From NCBI GenBank assembly GCA_005880175.1, contig VBJR01000315.1:1-14533 (forward strand): a DNA stretch of 14,533 bases, written 5' to 3'. Source of the DNA: Chloroflexota bacterium. Its GTDB lineage: Bacteria; Chloroflexota; Dormibacteria; Dormibacterales; Dormibacteraceae. Position 1 is the first letter of the stretch, and the number at the start of each line of letters is the position of its first letter. Made by a program: the position numbers and the translations under genes. The notes under the pieces were generated by a model. The model was not told the origin of the DNA, ran no database searches, and was given only the letters and a program-made list of their open reading frames with translations. Shown one piece after another: positions 1 to 6,558 of this stretch.

Positions 1-2
1 TG

Positions 3-1538
3 ATGCGGCGGCCGACGTTCGCCCTGGCCGGTGGCTCGCCGGGCCAGGAGGTCGGCGTCTCGTGGCTCCTGCACACGGTGGACGGGGTGCGCCTGGTGGG
101 GCACGGCGGCAGCACCAACGGGCAGGTGTCGTCGTTCCTGCTGGTCCCGGAGCGGGGGTTCGCGATCGCGGTGCTCAGCAACTCGGCGTCGGGCGGGGCG
201 CTCCACCAGGAGCTGGTGCGGTGGGCGCTGGAGGCGTACGCGGGCGTCGTGGAGCGCGACCCGGAGCCGCTCGACCTGTCCGCGGCCGAGCTGGCCCCGT
301 ACGCCGGGGAGTACCGGTCGGACACGCGGCGGGTGACGTTCACCGTGGCCGGCGACGGGCTCGTGGCGCGCGTTCGGTACCTGCCGGAGGCGGCGGCCCG
401 GCTGCGCGCGCTGGACCCGCGGCTGGTGGACGGGCTGCTGGCGGCGCTGATGACGGCCGCCGTCCTCGTCGAGTTCTCGCTGAGCGGCCGGGAGACCTGG
501 CGCATCGCGGCGCTGCTCATGAACACGGTGCCGCTGCTCTGGCGGCGCCGCTACCCGATCCCCATGTACCTGGTCCAGAACCTGGGCCTGTTCGTGTGGC
601 TGGCGCCGCCGCTGCTCACCAGCCTGCTGGCGGTCTCCATCGGGTGCTACTCGATGAGCCTGTACAGCTCCCACCGCGCCCTGTCGCTGGCGATCCCGCT
701 GGCCCAGGCAGGGGTGCTGGTGGTGATCGGCATCCCGCTGAACTTCTACACGCCGCCGATCCCCGCCTGGCTGGTGGAGCTGACGGCCGGCGTCGGCGTG
801 TGGCTGGCCGGCGACGCGGTCCGCGGCCTGCGCGAGCGGTCGCGCCGGCTGGAGCGCGAGCGCGAGCTGGTCGCCCAGGTGGCGATCGCCGAGGAGCAGG
901 CGCGGATCGCCCGCGAGCTGCACGACATCGTCGCCCACAGCGTCAGCATCATGGTCGTCCAGGCGGGCGCCGCCCGGCGCCTGATCGCGGGGAGCCCGGG
1001 CCGGGCCGCCGAGGCGCTGCAGACGGTGGAGGAGAGCGGGCGCCAGGCGTTGTCCGAGCTGCGCCAGCTGCTGGGGGTGCTCAGCGAGGACAGCCAGGAG
1101 GCGGCGCTGGCGCCGCAGCCGGGCCTGGCCCAGCTCGACGTGCTGGTGGAGCGCCTGCGCCAGACCGGCTTCGCGGTGGAGCTGACGCGGGAGGGCGCGG
1201 CGCAGGCCGTGCCGCCGGGCCTGGAGCTGGCCGGGTACCGGGTGGTCCAGGAGGCGCTGACCAACGCGCTGAAGCACGCGGGCGGGGCGCCGACGCGGGT
1301 GGTGGTGCGCTTCGCGGACGGCCGCCTGGAGCTGGAGGTCCGCAACGCGCGCGGGCAGGCGGCGTCCGACGCACAGGGGACCGGCCGCGGCCTGGTCGGG
1401 ATGCGGCAGCGGGTGGCGGTGTACGGCGGCGACCTGGAGGCCGGGCCGCTGCCGGACGGCGGCTTCGCCGTGCGGGCGCGGCTGCCGCTGGGCGGCGGGG
1501 GGGCTGACCAGGCGGAGGGACCGACTCACCCGAACTGA
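3..1538 (+). CDS. Serine hydrolase C-terminal part fused in frame to a NarL-type sensor histidine kinase (5' partial)
   Basis: Residues about 14-85 resemble the last part of a class-C beta-lactamase/penicillin-binding hydrolase, with HGGSTNG as the third active-site box. Residues 93-123 look like the start of the C-terminal beta domain such enzymes often carry. The frame then changes character: hydrophobic segments span about 143-275, followed by a HisKA_3 dimerisation domain (290-360) with phospho-acceptor His307 in RELHD, and an HATPase_c domain (405-496) with NALKH and GRGLVGM boxes. Kinases of this class phosphorylate a NarL/LuxR response regulator, but none follows here. The ATG at 3 is only the first one visible; the hydrolase catalytic Ser-x-x-Lys would lie upstream, outside the window. 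Kinase identity is certain. Whether the fusion is natural, a deletion scar near 369 or an assembly error is open. Confidence 0.85.
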   Translation: MRRPTFALAGGSPGQEVGVSWLLHTVDGVRLVGHGGSTNGQVSSFLLVPERGFAIAVLSNSASGGALHQELVRWALEAYAGVVERDPEPLDLSAAELAPYAGEYRSDTRRVTFTVAGDGLVARVRYLPEAAARLRALDPRLVDGLLAALMTAAVLVEFSLSGRETWRIAALLMNTVPLLWRRRYPIPMYLVQNLGLFVWLAPPLLTSLLAVSIGCYSMSLYSSHRALSLAIPLAQAGVLVVIGIPLNFYTPPIPAWLVELTAGVGVWLAGDAVRGLRERSRRLERERELVAQVAIAEEQARIARELHDIVAHSVSIMVVQAGAARRLIAGSPGRAAEALQTVEESGRQALSELRQLLGVLSEDSQEAALAPQPGLAQLDVLVERLRQTGFAVELTREGAAQAVPPGLELAGYRVVQEALTNALKHAGGAPTRVVVRFADGRLELEVRNARGQAASDAQGTGRGLVGMRQRVAVYGGDLEAGPLPDGGFAVRARLPLGGGGADQAEGPTHPN

Positions 1539-1562
1539 TGCGGTTGCCGACCCTGGACATGG

Positions 1563-1654
1563 CGGGGGGCCGTGCTCCTGCGCCGCCACCGCGGTCTGCG
1601 CGGCCTCACGCAGGGGGAGCTGGCCGAGCGCGTGGGCGCCGGGAGCTCGAGGCG
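1563..1654 (+). pseudogene. Remnant of an XRE-type helix-turn-helix regulator N-terminus
   Basis: One frame reads VLLRRHRGLRGLTQGELAER (from GTG 1572) and continues with VGAG. This matches the opening of Xre/Cro helix-turn-helix domains in large actinobacterial regulators, typically LLRRxRxxAGLTQEELAERAG. The similarity stops after about 29 residues, where the frame runs antisense into the 3' end of the neighbouring hydrolase. Helices 2 and 3 of the domain are incomplete, so it cannot bind DNA alone. It lies in the 128-bp gap after the kinase stop. It is either a decayed gene cut by rearrangement or, less likely, a chance match in GC-rich DNA. Confidence 0.45.
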
Positions 1655-1666
1655 CATCGGCCCCGG

Positions 1667-2581
1667 TCAGTCCGCGCGGCCGAGGAACGCGCCGACCGTC
1701 TCCAGCCAGCGCTCGGGCTCCTCGAGGTGGGGCATGTGGGAGGAGTCCTCGAAGCAGACCCACTCGCTGCCGGCGATGCCGTCGCGGAGCGTCTCCTGGA
1801 GGCGCGGCGTGGTCTCGTCGTGGCGGCCGGACACGATCAGGGTGGGGACGCGGATCTCGCCCAGGCGCTCGGTCACCTGCCAGTCGCGGATCGTGCCGAT
1901 GACGGTGAACTCGCTGGGGCCGTTCATCGTGCCGTACACGGTGGGGTCGTCGTCGATGGCCTGGAAGCTGCGCAGGACCTCGTCCGGCCAGGTGTCCAGG
2001 CGGCAGACGTGCCGCTTGTAGAAGACCATGCAGGCCTCGACGTAGGCGGGGTCGGCGGTGGTGCCGGCCTCCTCGTGGCGGCGGATGGTGGCCTGGACGT
2101 CGGGCGGGAGGCCGGCGAGGAGGCGCTGGCACTCGGCGGCGAAGTCGGGGACGGAGGACAGGGTGTCGGCCAGGACGAGGGAGCGGAGGCCGGGGGGCTG
2201 GCGCAGCGCGTGCTCCAGGGCGAGGCAGCCGCCCCAGGACTGGCCGAGGAGGTGGTAGCCGCGGCCGGCGGCTCCGTCTCCGGCGAGGCCGAGGCCGGCG
2301 AGCAGGTTGTGGAGCTCGTCGCAGAACAGGCCGACGGTCCAGAAGTCGGCGCCGCGGTCGCGGAGGTGGGTGCTGCGCCCGTTCCCGAGCTGGTCGTACT
2401 GGACGACGGCCCGCCCGGACCCGGCGAGCCCGCGCATCGCGTCCAGGTAGTCGTGCGTGGCCCCGGGCCCCCCGTGCAGCAGCACGATGGGCGCGAGCGG
2501 GCTGGAAGGATCCAGGCTCCCGGTCACCCGATACCAGGTCCGCCACCCCCGAAACTCGACGGTCCCCTCGCTCTCGTTCAC
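1667..2581 (-). CDS. Alpha/beta hydrolase, proline iminopeptidase-like (peptidase family S33)
   Basis: The 304-residue protein has the S33 hallmarks: oxyanion-hole motif HGGPGAT (residues 36-42), nucleophile Ser115 in GQSWGG, acid Asp255 in SGRHD and His282 in SSHMPH. These enzymes release N-terminal proline or other amino acids from short peptides or amides, usually in the cytoplasm, and no signal peptide is visible. GTG 2581 is chosen because family members begin about six residues before the EGTVxFRGxxTWYRV block. The open frame continues 52 codons upstream with low-complexity Gly/Pro residues that look non-coding. The ribosome-binding site is weak. A TAGATT box (2670-2675, minus strand) is a possible -10 giving an 80-nt leader, but lacks a clear -35. 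The exact substrate cannot be read from sequence. Confidence 0.9.
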   Translation of the reverse strand: MNESEGTVEFRGWRTWYRVTGSLDPSSPLAPIVLLHGGPGATHDYLDAMRGLAGSGRAVVQYDQLGNGRSTHLRDRGADFWTVGLFCDELHNLLAGLGLAGDGAAGRGYHLLGQSWGGCLALEHALRQPPGLRSLVLADTLSSVPDFAAECQRLLAGLPPDVQATIRRHEEAGTTADPAYVEACMVFYKRHVCRLDTWPDEVLRSFQAIDDDPTVYGTMNGPSEFTVIGTIRDWQVTERLGEIRVPTLIVSGRHDETTPRLQETLRDGIAGSEWVCFEDSSHMPHLEEPERWLETVGAFLGRAD

Positions 2582-2720
2582 CCCCGGATTGTCCCACCAC
2601 CCCCGGGAGAAACCGCCCCCACCCACCCCGGGGGGCGGGCCCACGGTACGGGTGGGCGGAGGGGTGGTCAATCTAACCTGTTCAGGGCGGGATAGGTGGG
2701 TACGACTGGCGGCGGGAAAC

Positions 2721-2784
2721 GTTGAAGTGCCGACCATTCAACGTCTCACAGCGTCCTGAGACGTGCAAGTGTCGACACTTCAAC
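2721..2784. repeat. 64-bp nested palindrome with two operator-like half-sites
   Basis: Outer arms 2721-2734 and 2771-2784 (GTTGAAGTGCCGAC and GTCGACACTTCAAC) are complementary at 13 of 14 positions. Inner arms 2741-2748 and 2757-2764 (ACGTCTCA and TGAGACGT) are fully complementary around an 8-bp loop. Both pairs share the same centre, 2752.5. Read another way, it holds two 22-bp related sites (2721-2742 and 2763-2784) matching at GTTGAAGTG...TTCAAC ends, with centres 42 bp apart, four helical turns. The second contains the perfect 14-bp palindrome AAGTGTCGACACTT. This fits paired binding of a dimeric repressor or a cruciform. The cognate protein is unknown. Confidence 0.7.
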
Positions 2785-2844
2785 CCTTCCGCCGCGGGCG
2801 GCCGGGCCGCGCCCGCCCGCTGTAAAGATCGGAGCGGCCCATCG

Positions 2845-2859
2845 GGATCGGACCGATCC
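2845..2859. promoter_or_regulatory. 15-bp palindrome just upstream of the terC -10 element
   Basis: GGATCGG A CCGATCC is a perfect 7-bp inverted repeat around one base. It lies where the -35 and spacer of the promoter at 2862-2870 would be, so a protein bound here could block or activate that promoter. No known operator is recognised. Confidence 0.4.
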
Positions 2860-2861
2860 TC

Positions 2862-2870
2862 TGCTACGCT
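2862..2870 (+). promoter_or_regulatory. Extended -10 promoter element for the terC leader
   Basis: TGCTACGCT carries the TGn extension and a TAnnnT-type -10 hexamer (TACGCT, 2865-2870). No good -35 is seen 16-18 bp upstream, as is common for extended -10 promoters. Transcription would begin near 2877, two bases before the first helix of the leader RNA. Confidence 0.4.
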
Positions 2871-2876
2871 GGAAAT

Positions 2877-3016
2877 GGCGCGGAGGAGTGTGAAGCCCCG
2901 TCCCGTCCCGGCAGGCGCGAGAGCGAACTCAGCGTCCAGTTCAGGGTGGCCGCGCGGGGCATAGTGACGACGCGACGGTGACCTCTGCGATACAACGCAC
3001 TGCTGGAGGTTCGCTC
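2877..3016 (+). ncRNA. Structured terC 5' leader, candidate translational riboswitch
   Basis: Bases 2879-2886 (CGCGGAGG) can pair with 2982-2989 (CCUCUGCG) over 8 bp with one G-U, closing the leader. Inside are GCCCCG 2895-2900 with CGGGGC 2955-2960, GAACU 2925-2929 with AGUUC 2938-2942, and a 3-bp stem with a GAGA loop at 2916-2925. The same 3' strand can instead pair with the terC ribosome-binding site: 2980-2987 with 3004-3011, 8 bp including wobbles, covering GGAGG. The two pairings exclude each other, as in an ON/OFF translational switch. Alx/YkoY-type TerC genes are known targets of the manganese-sensing yybP-ykoY riboswitch. The conserved GGGGAGUA of that family is not cleanly present, so this is a divergent member, another RNA class or a chance fold. 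Confidence 0.4.
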
Positions 3017-3019
3017 GTG

Positions 3020-3931
3020 ATGCTCAGCGTCGACTCGCACCTGCTCTGGGGCGGCTTTCTCGCCCTCCTGGCCTGCTGTCTCGCCATCGACCTGCGCGCC
3101 CACCGCCGGCCCCGGGAGCTCGGGCTGGGCGACGCCCTGCGCTGGACCGCCGTCTGGGTCGGCCTGGCCGTCCTCTGCGCGGCCGCCGTCTGGCTGCTCG
3201 AGGGCTCCGAGCTGTTCATGCAGTTCCTGGCCGCCTACTCCGTCGAGTGGTCCCTCTCGGTGGACAACGTCCTCGTCTTCGCCGCCCTCATCGCGGGCCT
3301 GGCCGTGCCCGCCCGCCACCGCTACGCCGTGCTGTTCTTCGGCTCCCTGGGCGCCATCGTGCTCCGCCTCGCGTTCCTCCTCGCCGGCTCGGCCCTGCTC
3401 GGCCAGTTCGGCTGGCTCACCTACTTCTTCGGCGCCTTCCTCCTGGTCGCCGCCGTCCGCATCCTGCGCGAGCCCTCGGCCGGCGGCCAGCAGAAGGCGG
3501 CCGAGCCGCCCGCCACGCCCCGGCTCCTCTCCCGGCTGCCGGTCCCGCCCCTCGTCCTGACGGCCCTCGCCGTCGCCGTCACGGACCTCATGTTCGCCAC
3601 CGACTCCGTCCCCGCCGTCCTGGGCATGACGCGCGACCCGTTCATCGCCTTCGCGTCGAACGCCATGGCGGTGGTCGGCCTCCGCTCCGTCTACTACCTG
3701 CTGGAGGCGGCCGTGCTCCGCTTCCGCTACCTGAAGCCCGCGCTCGTGACGCTGCTCGCGTTCGTCGGCATCAAGATGCTGGTCGACCCGCTCGTCCCGG
3801 GCGACGTCCCGCCCGCCATGTCGCTGGGCGCGATCCTGGGCATCCTCGGCGTCGCCGCCCTGGCCAGCTGGCTGTTACCCCGGCGGCGCGCGAGCCTGGA
3901 ACCGACCGGTTCGATCGCCTCGAACTTCTGA
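3020..3931 (+). CDS. terC: TerC/Alx-family integral membrane protein
   Basis: The 303-residue protein has seven or more hydrophobic segments and the family signatures: EWSLSVDNVLVFAAL (residues 76-90), TDLMFATDSVPAVLG (188-202) and the long conserved run DPFIAFASNAMAVVGLRSVYYLL (206-228). Acidic residues in the membrane segments (Asp82, Asp189, Asp195) are the conserved, probably metal-binding positions. Members such as E. coli Alx and B. subtilis YkoY are implicated in manganese export or metal loading of exported proteins; classical tellurite resistance is not implied. GGAGG at 3005-3009 sits 10 nt from ATG 3020 and 7 nt from in-frame GTG 3017, so either may start. The charged loop at 150-172 is the most variable part. 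Its leader has riboswitch-like pairing. Confidence 0.92.
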   Translation: MLSVDSHLLWGGFLALLACCLAIDLRAHRRPRELGLGDALRWTAVWVGLAVLCAAAVWLLEGSELFMQFLAAYSVEWSLSVDNVLVFAALIAGLAVPARHRYAVLFFGSLGAIVLRLAFLLAGSALLGQFGWLTYFFGAFLLVAAVRILREPSAGGQQKAAEPPATPRLLSRLPVPPLVLTALAVAVTDLMFATDSVPAVLGMTRDPFIAFASNAMAVVGLRSVYYLLEAAVLRFRYLKPALVTLLAFVGIKMLVDPLVPGDVPPAMSLGAILGILGVAALASWLLPRRRASLEPTGSIASNF

Positions 3932-3997
3932 CCCCGCAAAGCGATACAGTGCTCTCGAAGGCACCGCCAGAGGAGATCACCTGAGGGGGAGGTTCCC

Positions 3998-5239
3998 TTG
4001 AAGTTCACGTGGTTCAACTTGATGCCGTGGCCCTACCTGCCGGAGGACTTCCGTGAGAAGCACCGGTCGGTCTGGGTAGACATCCCGAACACCCTCTACG
4101 ACCCGGTTCGAGGCCACGCCGTGTACCACGAGTACATGGACCAGCTCGAGTACGCCGATTCGCTCGGGTTCGACGGGATCGGCGTCAACGAGCACCACCA
4201 GAACGGCTACGGCCTGATGCCCTCCCCCAACATCATCGCCGCCGGCCTGGCGCGCCGGACCTCCCGCGCCGCCATCTGCGTCATCGGCAACTCCATCGCG
4301 CTGTACAACCCGCCCATCCGGGTCGCCGAGGAGTTCGCCATGCTCGACGTGATCTCGGGCGGCCGCCTCGTGGCCGGGTTCCCGGTCGGCACGCCGATGG
4401 ACACCAACTTCTGCTACGGCCAGATCCCGGCCCTGACCAGGGACAAGTACCGGGAGGCCCACGACCTGATCATGCGGGCCTGGGCGGCCGAGGAGCCGTT
4501 CGCGTTCGACGGCAAGTACAACCAGCTCCGCTGGGTCAACTGCTGGCCCAAGCCGATCCAGAAGCCGCACCCGCCCATCTACGTCCCGGGCGGCGGCTCG
4601 GTCGAGACGTACGACTTCTGCCTGGACCACGACTACAACTACTCGTACCTCTCGTTCGGCGGCTACAAGGCCGGCAAGATGCTGCTCGACCAGTACTGGG
4701 AGCGCGTCGCGCAGCGGGGCAAGGACGAGTCCCCGTACCGCGCGGCGTTCGCCCAGCTCATCGCCGTCGCCGATACCGACGAGGAGGCCGAGAGGCTCTA
4801 CGCGGAGCACATCCTCTACTTCTACAACCGGTGCCTGCGGGTCTACCCCGGCTTCGCCGATCCGCCCGGCTACCGGACGGTCAAGACGATCAGGGCCGGC
4901 ACGCTGACGGTCCTGCGCCGCGAGAACCAGCAGCTCTTCCAGAACGTCACCTGGAAGGACCTGATCGAGCGCGGCATGGTCATCGCGGGCAGCCCCGAGA
5001 CCGTCCGCCAGCGCATGGAGGAGCTGATCAAGACGCTGCGGGTCGGCCACGTGTTCTGCCTGCTCCACAACGGCAACCAGACCGACGAGAAGACGCGGCA
5101 CTCGACGCGCCTGTTCGCCGAGCGCGTGATGCCGCACCTGCGCAACCTGTGGCCCGAGTGGGAGCACGACGAGCGCTGGTGGATCCACCCGATCGAGAAC
5201 CGGGTCCGCCCCGAGGAGACCGTGGGGGCGCGGCGGTGA
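3998..5239 (+). CDS. LLM-class (luciferase-like) flavin-dependent oxidoreductase
   Basis: This 413-residue protein is a single TIM-barrel luciferase-like monooxygenase. The block GFDGIGVNEHHQNGYG (57-72), with the EHH motif at 65-67, is followed by SPNIIAAGLARRT, then IRVAEEFAMLDVISGGRLVAGFPVG, all typical of bacterial-luciferase/alkane-sulfonate monooxygenase relatives. The C-terminal GSPETVRQRMEEL block is also standard. The enzyme would oxidise an organic substrate with O2 and reduced FMN, or use F420; the cofactor cannot be read here and no flavin reductase is adjacent. The start is TTG 3998, supported by a strong GGGGGAGG 5 nt upstream; MKFTWF is the usual family N-terminus. A TACAGT box at 3945-3950 is a weak promoter candidate. 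Its stop overlaps the start of the next gene in GTGA, so the two proteins are probably co-translated. Confidence 0.9.
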   Translation: MKFTWFNLMPWPYLPEDFREKHRSVWVDIPNTLYDPVRGHAVYHEYMDQLEYADSLGFDGIGVNEHHQNGYGLMPSPNIIAAGLARRTSRAAICVIGNSIALYNPPIRVAEEFAMLDVISGGRLVAGFPVGTPMDTNFCYGQIPALTRDKYREAHDLIMRAWAAEEPFAFDGKYNQLRWVNCWPKPIQKPHPPIYVPGGGSVETYDFCLDHDYNYSYLSFGGYKAGKMLLDQYWERVAQRGKDESPYRAAFAQLIAVADTDEEAERLYAEHILYFYNRCLRVYPGFADPPGYRTVKTIRAGTLTVLRRENQQLFQNVTWKDLIERGMVIAGSPETVRQRMEELIKTLRVGHVFCLLHNGNQTDEKTRHSTRLFAERVMPHLRNLWPEWEHDERWWIHPIENRVRPEETVGARR

Positions 5240-6030
5240 ACGCCCGCACCCTGGAGACCAGGAAGGGCGCCCGCGTGCGCCTGCTCGAGGGCGGGGCCGA
5301 CGACGCCCGGCCCCTGGTGTTCCTGCACGGCGTCGCCGGCCTGCTCGACGACCACACCTTCCTGGACCTGCTGGCCGAGCGGTACCGCGTGCTCGCGCCC
5401 GAGCTCCCCGGCTACGGCGAGTCGGCCGGCGAGGAGCTGCTGGAGGACATGCTCGACTTCGCCCTCCACGGCTGGGACGTCGTCGAGGCGCTGGGCCTCG
5501 GCGGCCGCCGCCCGCTGCTGGTCGGCCACTCGATGGGCGGCATGATCGCCGCCGAGATGGCCTGCCTGGCGCCGGGCGCGCTCGACAAGCTCGTGCTGGT
5601 GGACGCGCTCGGGCTGTGGCTCGACGAGCACCCCGTCCCGGACCTGTTCTCGTTCCTCCCGTTCGAGTTCGGCGACGTCCTGTTCCACGACCCCGACCGC
5701 GGCGCCGCGCTGCTGACGGGCGGCCTGGACTTCTCCGACGAGGAGGCGCTCCGGGAGTTCCTCGTGGCGAACGCGCGGCGCCTGGGCACGGCCGGCAAGA
5801 TCCTGTTCCCGGTGCCCAACCGGCGGGTGTCCAAACGCCTGTACCGGGCGACGGTGGACACGCGGGTGGTCTGGGGCGAGAGCGACCGCCTGGTGCCGCC
5901 CGCCCACGCGGACCGGTGGGCGGAGCTGCTGCCCTGCGCCTCGGTCACCCGGGTCGCGGAGGCGGGCCACATGGTGCCCTACGAGCAGCCGGAGGCGCTG
6001 GCCCGGGAGGTGGCGGCCTTCTTCGGGTAG
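5236..6030 (+). CDS. Alpha/beta hydrolase coupled to the LLM oxidoreductase
   Basis: A 264-residue alpha/beta hydrolase fold with HGVAG as oxyanion motif (31-35), nucleophile Ser99 in GHSMGG, acid Asp217 in GESDRLVP and His245 in AGHMVPYEQP. No signal peptide or membrane segment is visible. GTG 5236 is the start because it overlaps the preceding stop by four bases (GTGA) and places the first beta strands at the usual distance. An open frame extends upstream only as a shadow of the oxidoreductase gene. Pairing with a flavin monooxygenase suggests a two-step route in which an oxygenated product, possibly an ester or lactone, is hydrolysed; this is inference. It converges on the PH-domain gene with only 3 bp between stops. 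Confidence 0.88.
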   Translation: MNARTLETRKGARVRLLEGGADDARPLVFLHGVAGLLDDHTFLDLLAERYRVLAPELPGYGESAGEELLEDMLDFALHGWDVVEALGLGGRRPLLVGHSMGGMIAAEMACLAPGALDKLVLVDALGLWLDEHPVPDLFSFLPFEFGDVLFHDPDRGAALLTGGLDFSDEEALREFLVANARRLGTAGKILFPVPNRRVSKRLYRATVDTRVVWGESDRLVPPAHADRWAELLPCASVTRVAEAGHMVPYEQPEALAREVAAFFG

Positions 6031-6033
6031 GGC

Positions 6034-6525
6034 CTACAGCCCCCGGCGGAGCTGCTCGGACAGCACGAACACCTGGTCCCGGAGCATCTCGGGGTGCACG
6101 GCGTACGTGAACAGCTCGTTGGCGATCGCGCCCGCCGTGTCGATCTCCACGCTGCCGTAGTCGAGGAACTGCCCGATCACCGTCTGGGTGGTCGACACGT
6201 CCTGGACCCGGTCCAGCGGGATCACCTTGGTGCTCCGCCGGATGATGCCCTGCTCCTGGATGACGCGCTGGTCCGTCACGGTCAGCGTCGCCGCCTGCCA
6301 CTCGAGCCACGCGATGTACCACGAACCGGCCACCACGACCAGCACGATCAGCGTGCCGATCACGCGCGGCGCGTCGCCGATCGGCACGCCCAGCAGCAGG
6401 CCGTCCAGGACCACGAGCACGACGATGCCGAGGAGGGTCGGCCAGATCGTCGCCTTGACCAGCACGATCCAGTGCTTCTTGATGGGCGGCAGGACCATGC
6501 TCTCGCCAGCCAGCAGGTTCGGCAT
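6034..6525 (-). CDS. Membrane-anchored bacterial PH-domain (DUF304/YdbT-like) protein
   Basis: The 163-residue protein has two hydrophobic segments (about 19-40 and 55-73) followed by a small beta-rich domain. Its TVTDQRVIQEQGIIRRSTKVIPLDRVQDVSTTQTVIGQFLDYGSVEIDTAG run (82-132) is the bPH_2/DUF304 signature. Such proteins sit in the cytoplasmic membrane; function is mostly unknown. ATG 6525 has no ribosome-binding site but has TAGAAT (6535-6540, minus strand) ending 9 nt upstream, so it may be read from a leaderless transcript. It lies 33 bp downstream of the channel gene on the same strand and could also be expressed with it. Confidence 0.85.
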   Translation of the reverse strand: MPNLLAGESMVLPPIKKHWIVLVKATIWPTLLGIVVLVVLDGLLLGVPIGDAPRVIGTLIVLVVVAGSWYIAWLEWQAATLTVTDQRVIQEQGIIRRSTKVIPLDRVQDVSTTQTVIGQFLDYGSVEIDTAGAIANELFTYAVHPEMLRDQVFVLSEQLRRGL

Positions 6526-6534
6526 TCGGAGAGG

Positions 6535-6540
6535 ATTCTA
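6535..6540 (-). promoter_or_regulatory. -10 box for the PH-domain gene, leaderless type
   Basis: TAGAAT on the minus strand ends 9 nt before ATG 6525. A weak -35 (GCTGAA) lies 17 nt upstream. No Shine-Dalgarno sequence lies between box and start codon. Confidence 0.4.
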
Positions 6541-6558
6541 ATGGGGAGCGACGCCGAT

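Larger units (their letters stand above)
2582..3016. other. Gene-free regulatory stretch between the S33 hydrolase and terC
   Basis: These 435 bp separate two divergent genes. I find no protein-like open frame. The stretch holds a 64-bp palindrome (2721-2784), a 15-bp palindrome (2845-2859), an extended -10 element (2862-2870) and a 140-nt leader with mutually exclusive helices (2877-3016). A 24-codon frame from GTG 2890 to a stop at 2962-2964 has GGAGG only 3 nt upstream, too close for a standard ribosome-binding site, so I do not call it a leader peptide. Confidence 0.7.

Noticed and set aside
1538..2695. 385-codon forward frame across the S33 hydrolase gene
   Set aside because: It is antisense to a well-supported hydrolase and has low-complexity Gly/Ala/Val composition with no family match.
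2930..2937. CAGCGTCC repeated in the palindrome loop (2749-2756) and a leader hairpin loop
   Set aside because: An 8-mer match in GC-rich DNA is within chance; no further similarity flanks it.
2890..2964. 24-residue leader peptide in the terC leader
   Set aside because: GGAGG is only 3 nt from the GTG and overlaps the first helix. The peptide has no recognisable feature.
2987..3949. GCGATACA shared upstream of terC and of the LLM gene
   Set aside because: Considered as a common -10 element, but distances to the starts differ and no shared -35 exists.
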